Notes under the pieces: generated by a model | Databases searched by the model: none | What the model was told of the DNA's origin: nothing | What the model saw: the letters and a program-made list of their open reading frames with translations, nothing else | Shown here: positions 39,201-51,200 of the stretch, piece after piece | Layout of the letters: every line of letters begins with the position of its first letter | How positions within the stretch are numbered: position 1 is the stretch's first letter | DNA from: Edolisoma coerulescens | Lineage: Eukaryota; Chordata; Aves; Passeriformes; Campephagidae | Length of the DNA stretch: 64,000 nucleotides | Reading direction: 5' to 3' | Assembly (NCBI GenBank): GCA_013397115.1 | Contig: VWZW01006255.1 | Coordinates: forward strand, 752,899 to 816,898 | Position numbers and translations under genes: made by a program

Positions 39201-42200
39201 AGTAATGAGTGTGGCAGGTAAAAAGATATTCTGGAAAATTTGGCACTGTTACAGGGCCATTAAATTTTTGGCTGTGAAGCATAAAAACTTATGTAATATG
39301 CAATCCAACTTCAGTTTCTCTAGACTTGTGGATGAAGGAGCTCAGTTACCTTTTTTAGTGCTCTTTGGTTCCAGAGTAATACAAAGTGAAATAAAAGGGA
39401 GGACTTGGTGCTTTCTCTAGAAAATATTTTTTAGGACTTCCCATTTAAATTTAAATAGAGCTTTACAGTAAATATCATGGGACTACATTCAAAGCAGTAG
39501 TTGTTCAGGAATTCTAAATTTATTTTTAAGTAAATTTGGGTTTATGACTTACACTAAGTAAATGTATACATGGCATATTTAATCTGTAATAAAAGTCTCC
39601 ATGCAGGGAGTTCATAGAAGCAATATTTTTTTATATACCAGCCTGTAGATAAATGTGTCATCTGCGCTGTGAAGTGAGTTCTTGATTGATGACATGCCAG
39701 GCATACAGGAAAAGCCATGTTAATCACTTGGAATCAAAATAAATTTTTGTTAATTCTGTTTGCTTTTGAGGTCATATACATGATCATTAGCAGTTCCTGG
39801 TATTCCTATAAATGTTGGCTGCATGGTTTTGTCACTATTGTGACACCCTAAATGATCTTTTTATAAAACTATCTTCATCAGCTTTGACATTTTTGCCCAA
39901 TAAAATTATTTTTCTTGAAGTGACTTCACCAGAGGAAATGTGTGTGATGAAACTACCTTTCATTGTGCAAAAACTGTTCTGTGTAACCATCTATCTAGTT
40001 GGAAAAGCACATGTTGGTAATAATGATTTTATCAATTTCTGCTTCCATTTCACTCCTGAGCATTTTTTCTCATGTAGTCAACATATAAGTTAATGCTGTT
40101 AAGCCCAGCTCACAGCTTTTATAAATTTAAATGCAAACTCAAAAATAGAAGTTAAAAGTGGAGCTGGTAGAAATCATTGCGTGAATGCTAACAAGGAATC
40201 TCAGGAAATAAATTTCGTGATGCATGTAATTAATTCAGTGAAAATGTATACAACTTGAATCTGCATTGAAAGTACATACTGGATTATGTGCAGTTTATTT
40301 TGAGATATGAAGTGATATTTGTCCAGAATGTCTCTTGAACAAACGTGCAGAATAAATGTGGAGAAATAACTACTTCCTATCTGAATCCTTTTTTTACCTG
40401 CAGTATTTCAAAGAAAAAAATTGTTCTGATTTTTAAAAAAATGATCAGGATATCTTAAGTATGCTATGGAATTAACCCAAAAGATCTTATCATGAAGGCT
40501 GCACTGCTAAGGAAGGTGGTATTTTAACCTCCAAGCTCTTTCAAAATTGAAAGCCTAAATTTTGTTATAAACTTAAATTAACGGTATTGCAGACTTTAAT
40601 ATAAGGCTCTTTGTACCTGAAGAGTAAATATTTTGAAGCCATCTTAAAATTTCTGTGGTTTTTTTAGACATTTTAAAAATGCTTATTAAAACCTTTAATC
40701 CTTCAGGAAAAGTTGTTGTATATTTTATAGCACAAGAAAGGCACGGTGTCTCAAACAACTCTGGTTTTGCAATAGATGCGGAAGGTGAATTGGTCTGACA
40801 GAATATTTTGAATTTTTTCCCTGTACACAATTTGTTTTTAGTTATGAACAAATGCAGTTCAAACCCAAAGAAATACACTCAGTGCTTTAGAAAAGCAAAA
40901 TTCTCAAAGCTGAAGTACATTTTGGAGCAAACAGGTTATGACTTACATGGGTTAAAAATTTCTGTGATATTAAAAATCGAGCAGAAAAAGGTATGTAAGA
41001 CCAGTGTTTGGGATAAAGAAACAAGCCGAATTTGGACAAGGAAAATGACACCCTTTTAAATCATCACATTGTAATCTGTCGGTACTACTTTGTGATGGCT
41101 TGGTATCAAGTGAGTTGAATTCAGGTATTGTTCAGAAAGTGCAGCAGTGACAACATACAAGCTGGCAGATGAAATAATGTTGAGGAATTTTTGAACTGGG
41201 TCATACAACCACTTATTTTACATAGGTGAGTTTCAGGAACTATTTTCAAATATAGAAGAAGAGTTGTTTAGAAGGCAGAATCTTAGGAGTATCTCTTGCC
41301 GTTTGCTACGAGGCTCCTGTCATCTTTCATTTCCACGTCCTCATTAAACCCTCAGCTGTGCCAGGGAAGAGCATACCCCAGATATCTTCATTTCCTCAGG
41401 GAACTTGTCCAGGTATAAAATGATCCAAAAAGGACAAAAGGTATTACTTGTAAACCAGATCAGTTCCACAGTGTGGTGGACCATGTGCTTTTTCAGGCAA
41501 CTGTGCTTTCTTAAGCAAGAAGGGGAACAGGAGTCAGTACAAAGCAGGCAGGGATGTGGGCAGGGTAACAGTGGCTTGCATAAACCAATCTTGCTGCCAG
41601 AGGGAATGTTAATAAAACTGTAGTCACGCAGCTGCTGTTCGGGTCCTGTGAGTGCCTATTATTTCAAACAGGCTTACCTTAGGAAAAAGGATGAGATTCT
41701 CTTGAAATGGTCAAGAATTTCCCAAAAGAATGTGCAAAAGGTTCTCTGCCTTTAGGTACTACAGTAGTAAAGTGGTGATCAGATCATATTTCTAAGTTGT
41801 TTTTTTTTCCTGGGAGCAGGATACTGACTTATTTGAAAGACAGTACTAAACTGTACTAAATTACTAAATAATTTCAATTTATAACTTGATATGAAACTAT
41901 GTACTTTACAGAACTTTTGACAGTGCTGTATGCTTTAAATACTTGCTTGTCTTTTTTAATGCTAGGCTGACATGTAACTTGCTCTATGCAAAGTACTTAG
42001 TGAATTGCAGAAGGTGTCTTCTATAGAGCTTTTGTAAAGCACTAGAGGTTTGCTCTGGATGAAGTTTTTTCTCATTCATTAAAGCTTAGAAGTGTGTGTG
42101 GATGCTGTACTACATATTCTGTGTGTGTATGAGAGTGTATTCAGCCTTCTTGTAAGTACCTGTCAGAATGATGCAATCATTTATGAATAGCACAGGCAGC

Positions 42201-45200
42201 TTGCTTCATTTTTGGTGCTATTCATACTCTCCTGGTTTTTTCTTGCTTTTTTGTATGTTTAATTTTTTCTTTTCAATGTAGAGCTCTTTTTGATTATGAC
42301 AAGACTAAAGACAGTGGCCTTCCGAGTCAAGGATTGAACTTCAAATTTGGCGATATTCTCCATGTCATTAATGCTTCTGATGATGAATGGTGGCAAGCAC
42401 GGCAGGTAACTCCAGATGGAGAAAGTGATGAAATTGGAGTTATCCCTAGCAAACGGAGGTATGTCATACTTTATTGACTTTGAGATGTCTGCTATTAAAG
42501 ATCTGATCTGATTAATACATATGTGGTATATGCTTTTCTCTTTGTTGTTAATTCTGTGCCACATCAGCCACTTGTTTGATTTTTCTTTTTTTTAAGTAGT
42601 CTGTAGTGGGATTCTCATTTACTCCAAGAGAAGTTTATTAAAACCCTATTTAACCTCAGGACTTGTGTGCTGAAGTTGATAAAGGTAGTCCACATCCACC
42701 GTCTGTTCTCACTGTAAACAAGTTGTGGGTTTAATAACTTTACATGTGGGTATAATAACATTACATGTGGGTTTAATTACAGTTTAATAACCATTTATGT
42801 ATGAAAAGGTGCAAAGTGAATTTTATTCAAGTCATGACACTCTCGTGAATTCTTTCTACCTGGAAAACTGGAAAATCATTCCTAGGTAGCCAGAGCCAAT
42901 GGAGATGAGGTTTTGGTTGGCATACTGGAGACTCAAATAAGAGTTTAGGTGCTCTGAATCTTAATATCTGCTGTTTACTGATAATTGAGACTGTTCACTT
43001 ACTGTGTCGTGTTTCCTCTTTGCACCCTCTGGATTTATTGAACATGTATAGCCACAAAATACTCCCAATACTCTCACAGCTCATCGCTTGAGAAATAACA
43101 ATTTTCCATTAGCAGGCTTCTGTTTTCTGAATGTGTCATAAGCAATAAAATGTATAGTACAAAAGGTAAATCAATATAGTTCTGTTGTAACAAGCAGTAA
43201 CTTGAAGTTCTGGAGTTTTGCTGATTCTGTCATTGTTGTGTGTGTTTTTGTGGTAGAGTTGAGAAAAAAGAACGAGCCCGTTTGAAGACAGTGAAATTCA
43301 ATTCCAAAACAAGAGGAGATAAAGGGGTGAGTTAATGAAATGCTGGCATTGTGAATGGTAACATTTTTCAGTGGTTTTATGTGTGGAGAATCAGTTTCAG
43401 ATTTGAGTGAAAAGACAAAATTCTATCAAATAGAAATAAAATAATTCTGAGCACCAAAGCAGACTTTAAATGCCAAAACACTGCAAATTGCTTAAAGAAT
43501 TTGCATAGAAGTATATATGCTTGTTAAAACTGTAGTGTAGGAGGAGCTGTATATCCTAACCAAGTATTGAATAGTGCCATTTCTTACAGCTGCGAGTCCT
43601 GTCCCAGTACATGTGATGGGAATGAGTGGTGAGAAAGCAGTGAGGCTACTTAAGTAGCAATAGGAATGTTTATAGCCAAAATTATAACAATTTCATAATG
43701 GCACAACAGCCAAATTTTTTTATTGTTTTGAGGGTGAGGCTTTTTTGCAATGTTTTGGTTGTTCTGAAATTTGAGAAGCAATTCCACAACTTTACCATTT
43801 CTACCAGTAGTATATGGCTAGTAATTTCAAGACTTAGGCACATGCATTTTAGATGTAAGTCTTCTAAAGTAATAATATATTGCCATTTTAAAAAATCTGA
43901 AGTGTACTTTAAGCTCCTGAGGAAGCTATTTCTTAAATAGTGATTATATTTTTAATTGCCCTAATGCTCTACCATTGGTAAGTCATTATTGTAAATCCCA
44001 CAAATGCCTGTTAGTAATTTATTTCAGTTACAATGTTTACAAAACTTCAGAAATCACATATATGAAATATGAAAGCTTCAGTATTATGTCCCGATAGTGT
44101 AGGACTGCAAAGTATAAAGACTCTAAAATCCATATATACATCTCTCTGCTACTTGGCAAAGGTTTCAGTTATTAATGAAATGTCATGTTTTTCCCCTATA
44201 AGTATTTGTTTAAAAGGAAATCAATATCTCTAGCTACTTTCTGATGCCAAATTATGGTACTGCCTTGGAGATTCACTGGATTATTTGCAGTATTTTTCTG
44301 CTTTGGTGCATTTGTAGTTTGGTATTGGAATAAAATGTTATCAACTCACAAGGTAATTTGAGTTTGCTTTTTAGAAGTCATATAAAGAGTGGCTTAAATA
44401 CTTCAGATTCTTTTCATTACATTAAGTAATTTTTCAAATGTTACCATGTTCTTTGAAAGATAATTGCATGGTTTTGTAGTTTGTCTACCAATAAACTGCA
44501 AACAGTTCATCACTGACGTGTTTGAAGTAGCGTTTTGACAACAGCAGAGTTGGTGCACAGTCCCTGTGTACTAACAGAGCACCAAAGAAATGCATGGAAT
44601 ACTGAGTGGAAAAGCAACTACGCTTGCCATTGATGTAGAACTGCAGTTCTCTTTCTTTAGTAACATTTCATTTTGCAAACACACTTACACTGTTCACAAT
44701 CTTTTGCTTCAGCTGTAAATGTTTTAACATCAGAGTTTCTCCTGAAAGTGTTCCTCCTGTATTTTTCATGATGATACTTTTCCCAGTAAGCTGACTGCAC
44801 CGTACATGTCCTCACGGACTGTGTGCCTTCCTGTGTCTGTGTGCGCTAATACTCCGTGAACAGGATGAAATGCCAATTTTGTACCGTTTTTGAAAATTTC
44901 TGTATTAAGACCTTGAAGAATAACCCTAGTGATGGCTAACATTAAAATCCATGTTCCTTTCATTGTAAGGAAAGCTAAAAATTCTGGAGCAGAAATAGTT
45001 ACATTTTATTCTTGTTTGTTCCTTTCATATACACATTTATCTCATTTTCTGTGCTGCTTCTGATTTAATATATTCCTGCTCATGATGCTTGTGAATGATT
45101 GCCAGTGGGCTTATGAAAAATTTAATGCAATTACTATGCATTTTCAACTAATAAGCAAATCCTTCTAGCTTTTAAAAATCATGATATCTTTTAAAAGTAA

Positions 45201-48200
45201 TCTTTTGGCTAATCTTTTATGCAAAATCCGTATAATATTACTTTTATTTTCTCTTTTTTTTTTGGCAATGGAACTGACTCTGAGCATTATACATGCAGTA
45301 TATAAACTTTCATATTGGTTCAGGAAGACTTACTGTGCAGAAAGTTAAAATAATTCTTATGAAATATTTTCAAAACTATAATGAAGAACCTCATTATGTT
45401 TTATGAGGTACAATAAATCAGCCACTCCTTTTAACTGTACAAATTGCAGATTCTCGCCACCTCAGCTAAACTGAACCATTTTATCTTTATTACATTCGTC
45501 TCCTTTTACCAAACTGAGGGACTTGCCCAAATGAAACAATTATATAGATGTGAGACTTCTACTTTTTGAATTTATGTTACAGTATTTTTCAGTATACTCA
45601 GCAAGGATCTCCTCTGGACATATTTCTTTGTTGTCCTTGTTCTGTAGATTACATTGCCCTTCCTGATTGTGAGAAATCATTTGCAATGATTTGACTTCTG
45701 TTAGAGAAGGTCAGGAGGACCATAACCTAAAAATTTGCCTATGCCAAGTATGGTCCCTGCAAGCATATGATTGGCTTGAAACTTGATCTTTTGTCTATGT
45801 GTCAGGTTGATAATTTACCAATTTTTACAGTGGAACAACAGTTTTAGTCGAACACAGATGCAAGGCAATTAAAGGTTTTATAGATTTTCTCCTTAGCACA
45901 GTATTGTTATTTCCAGAGTTCAATGTCACTGATTGTGCTCCCATGGTACCATGTGCCTCTTTAGCACCTTGTAATTTCAAGTAATTTTTTAAAAAACATT
46001 GGTAATGAAAATATCACCGGATTTTTCTGCTATTGCCAAGCATAGCAGAAGCATCTGTATTAAAACAGATGGCCAGAAGGATTGTTAGTCCTGTAGCAGG
46101 ATGCAGCTTTTGTGTTGCACTGTAGGAAAAAAGCACAACTATAGACATTCTCTTCAGGAAGGCCAAGTGCTAGTTTTCAATTGTACCAAAAAATGGCCCA
46201 CCATTTGAAAAAACCATGTCCTGTTTGATGCCTAGTTGTTACTGGAATTCATTCCATACTTAATACTGGTAGAAAGGATAATATGCCTTTTTGCAGCTGT
46301 ATTGCATATAATAGAGGAATGTGAGCTCACATTGGCTGAAGAAAGACAAACAATTACTTGAAAGTTAATATGCTCCAAATTTTAGAAACAGTTGTCAATA
46401 GAGTCTTGAATGCATGATGATTTTTTTTTACAATAGCTTTTAAAAGATGTTTCTGTGGTGCTTTTCTTACTTCCTGCTGCACATAGGCTCTGCTTAGCTT
46501 AGAAATAAATAGTGCCCCTACAGCACGGGGTCTCAAGACCAAGTTGGGTGTTTTCCTATTTTGCCATCCTTCTCACTGTAGTTTTTTCTGCAAACCAAAT
46601 GACAAAAACATGGCAAATTTTATGTCTTGGCAAAACTGGTCAGATGAGTCACTGATGCCTAAAGATGGAAGGAAATTTCTGCTGACTTTAAGTTAGCTGT
46701 ATTAGCTCTAGTTCTGGGCATAACTGCAATTAAAACATTACTGATTTATTTATACTTTGAGGTGTTTTAGTGACCTGGAACAGCAAATTAAAGGTGCTGT
46801 AGTCACATGATGTCTTCAGCAGAAGACATGGCAGATATTACTAAACTCTGTGCTAATTACCTATAGACATACCTATATAGGAATGAAAATGCATTGATGC
46901 TCTCCATCACTTGGACAAGGAGCACAGTCATAGTTTATATTCACATGGATGTAAATGTCTATGTAAGTAACTCTAGAAATGTTTGTAGCAACTGAGATGC
47001 AGAAATTCTTCAGCAACCTGAGCAGTTAATGTCAAAAGTTGCTACTTTTGACATTAGTTTTCATGTGGTAATTATAAATGCAGTCTTGAAAAACATAATT
47101 GCCACAATAAACAAATGAAATTAGTTTGTGTCTTTTGAAAATTTATCTTTGTATTGGGATGCAGACTTACGTAGAACAAAGTAAATTCTTTCAGTGAACT
47201 TGCAATGAATTGCAATAGTAAAACATTGATACAACTTTTGGAGTTGTTTTAGTTGGTTGGTAACACTGCCAAATACTTCTGATGTTCTGTTATAATATCA
47301 GCTGTTTGCAAAAGCCTCAGATTTTTTTTTTTTAATACTGTAACCCCTAAATGAGATAATATCAGTGATTTAATTGACTTTGAGTCATTATGGTTTGGCC
47401 ATCTTACCAGCAGCCTAGTTTTCACTTTTTTTTACACTCACAGTAAGCCTAAATTTGTGAAATACAGGTCAGGCTGTATAGGATATATATTTTCTCAGTA
47501 ATAAGCATGTGAAACATGGAGGATATGAGCAAAGTCATGATCCCAGTCTCTGTTTCTAATGAGCTGAGAAGATAAATGTTAAACTGAGATATGCACTGCA
47601 TAATGTGGTTGTAGGAGTCAGCTTCCGCAAAGCTGCTGGTCTGGGCCTTTGTTCACACAGACATTAGACATCCTTTGTTTTGCCCCTCCTTCTCTTCTTC
47701 AGCAGTCATTCAATGACAAGCGTAAAAAGAACCTCTTTTCCCGAAAATTTCCCTTCTACAAGAACAAGGACCAGAGTGAGCAGGAAACCAGTGATATTGA
47801 CCGTAAGTATGTGGCATTCGATGGAGAGCGAAGCACAGTAGAAGGGCCTGCTAGACTGCACTAGGGTGTTACCATGGAGACAGTTTCATGAGCTGCAACA
47901 GGATGAGGAGCTTGTGGTGCCAATGGCAAACCAGTCTACAAAACCAGTGCAACCCTTTGTTTGCTGTTAAAATAAAACTTAACATGAGAGTATCCCAGTT
48001 TGGAATAAACTGGGCAATATTGTTGACTAACTGGAGGAGATAACTGCCTTCCAGTGCTGTCAGTGATGCTTCCCTGTTTCTGACTTGGAGGAGAAGGTAC
48101 AATATTGATGAAAGTATAATAAAGCTTACCAGCTTCTCAAATCAGTCCCTTTAAACTGGTTCTTCAAAGTCATTAATTCTAATTTGATTTTCCTAATAAA

Positions 48201-51200
48201 GAGAGGTTACTTTGATTTTCATTGTTCTTGCCAGCACTAAAAAAAAAGTGTATTCTCAAAATGTAGTTGCATAAATTTGCTAATTCAGACCAGGTTCAAA
48301 ACAAACTGTGTTCTTTGCCATTTGCATTACTGATTGCACTTCATGTGCCAGTCAAGTCAAATTCTATAGACTTATTTTTCCCTGTGATGTTCTAGGAACT
48401 GTCTCCTGTCGTAGCCCCAATTTTATATATTACTGACAATTATTTTCTTTGTGATTGTCTTTTTATTGCTTGCCCTCTGGGGACTACTCTGCAGGAGGTC
48501 CCTGACGACATGGGATCAAAAGGCCTGAGTAAGTGATCAAAATACTCCCAAGTTATTTTAACCTCCATCTGAAAAATGACTACTTTTTTTTTTTGACAGA
48601 TCTCTTTGAGATTGGTGCTCTACTGGCATAAGGAGGTTGACTAAAAATGGTTCATAAGCTTTTCCTAGTTTGTAATCTTTTGGAGTATTTGCTTTCAGGA
48701 ACATGTAAAGTTTACGGGACTGTCACATTATATTTTTTTTTTGTTTTCAGAAGCTTACCAGTGCTTTCTTGTTTGTCCTTAACAGTACTGTGTTTTTAAA
48801 TTTGGTGATTATTTTTTAATGTTACTTATATCTTGTCCTTGTATTTTTATTTATTTAAAAATAACCTTATGGCTTTTTACAGTAATAGTTCAACCATTGC
48901 CGTGCTACTTTAACTAGTTACAGTTTTCACTCCTCTCTTTGGGTGACTGATGTTTACAGCTACTTAAAGCAAACAAAACTTTTTCCTTAAGAAATGCCAT
49001 GAGTTTTTCTGTTTGACTTGAATGCTTATGATGCTTTTAGACCAGGTGGAGGGCTAATAGGGGAGACTTATAAGCATTTGTTGTATTTCTATTTGAATCC
49101 AGTAAGGTTCAAAAGTTGCTGTATACTCTTAGCAGATCTATCTATCTTAGAGAGTATACACACCTTACCACTAAATGTATTAAAATGGCAAATAAAAGAA
49201 GTCAAGACCTTGCTTTCATCACAGATATTAAATACATACACTCTAAGGCACTTATGCAATAGGAAAAGTAGTCTCTAAAGGGATGTGGCTAAGGGTCATT
49301 AAGGATAGCACTTCTTCCCAAGGCATAACTGTAAGGCACAGTGTTCATGAAATTACTTGTAAGGGCCAGCGTGCTTCCATAGCTGGCCTCAATCATGAAG
49401 TAAAAATTCTAGTAGCTGTAACATTCATTTTTCAATTCTGAAATGGCTACATTCAAAGGAATTCTTGGTCTAGACTAGAAGAATTTAGCAACCTTTATGG
49501 CCTTATGGTTTAGAACATAAGATCATAAGCAGCCTTTATGGCTTTATGATCATACCTAGTTTAAACTACATAATATGGTTCAAAAATATCTCTAGATGAC
49601 TCTATTCTATAAACAATTGGCTTCTGGTCTGTTTTTCACCACAGACTTTTGAAACTGCCTTACCGCACTTAATGCAAGTTGTGTTACGTGCTACACTGTA
49701 TTTCCTCTAATTTAATCCAGTATTTTCTGCTACAAGACTCTAAATGTAATCAGTGAATTGCCTGCATAAAATTTGAAATGAATAATCCCATGGTTTTTAC
49801 ACAACAAAATTCATCCTGAAGTGAAAACCTAAAAATTGCAGGGTTACATGTGAATTGTGAATTAGTGTACTTTTTGTAATCTTATTTTGTGTGCTATTTA
49901 ATGTTTTTCTTTTTATTAACATCAATTCCTTTCATATGAAATTAAGCTTGATCCTGAGAGCTATGAGAAGTACCTTTAAACTTTTATATGCAGTATGTAT
50001 TGATTTCAGCACTTTGATATGAGTATTGTCTTTCATCTGGATTATTTTTTGTCAATTTTCTTTCTGTTTGACTCATGCCATTGGTGTATGTTCCTTATTT
50101 TTTTCCCATTGTGTTGCAATTTCAGAGCATGTAACCTCTAATGCCAGCGATAGTGAAAGTAGTTACCGTAAGTGTTTTTAAGTTCTTTGTTTATTCAGAA
50201 CCTTTGTTTTTTAGCTCTTTCTTTGGTTTTGTTTGTCTGTCTTTTCTGGGTATTTACATGTTAAATAGAACTTCCCAGTCACCTTCAGGCGAAATCTGTA
50301 TTTGTGTATTTGGTGGAGTACTGCAAATTGTTCTATGTCTTTGTTTTCAAAAAACTCCCTAGAATCACTGCAAATGTCCTTTATGGATACTTTTATTGTT
50401 GTCTATGATTTTCTAAGTTCAGCTCAATCTGAATCTACTCCTATTTTTTTTAAAATTATGCAAGCTAGCCAGACCTGTTAAATTTAAATGTACATTTAAT
50501 GCTGACAAATATAATTATATGTAGCTGAGACTTAATACTGGAAGTGTAACCAAACTGTGTAATCCATCAAATTATGCCATAACTAAAGTTTTTCACAACT
50601 GATACTCAGATTTTATACGTAATACTTCAATGAAAGTACAGATAAGCAAGCATGTATTTACCCTTGCTTTCAGCTCATTTATTTTGTCAAGCGTGGGTGC
50701 TTAGTATGAACTGTCTTCAAAGCATACGACACACATTCAGTGCTGGAGTCAGTTTTGATAAATCAGCATGCTAGTTCTCTCTCTCTCTGAAGACATAGTG
50801 TCTTCTAAATACCACACTCAGTTTGCTTTTTCTACTAGCAAAAGCTACAGTAGTGTTAACTATTACCCAAGCTGCAGTAGCACTCCATGTTCATGGTGGG
50901 TAATAGGCTGCATGGTGCTGCTCTACTGTGCTTTAACAGGTCTTAAACCATAGCAAGAACTTGAATGCCACTACTCATTTCCACTGAACAGCTTCCCAGT
51001 GAGGTTGCAGTCTAGACCGGGATGCCACGATAGACCAGAGCAGGACAATAGCAAAGTTGATGATTTGAAGAGAAACATGAAAAGAAGAAACAGGAGAAGT
51101 CATGCAATGGTTCGCTGCTCAGCTCCTGGCTGCCTGCTAACTGTGTCATGGGCCCTGCAGAAATGCGTAATTTATGTCAGGATAATAAGGAAGGTGGTTC

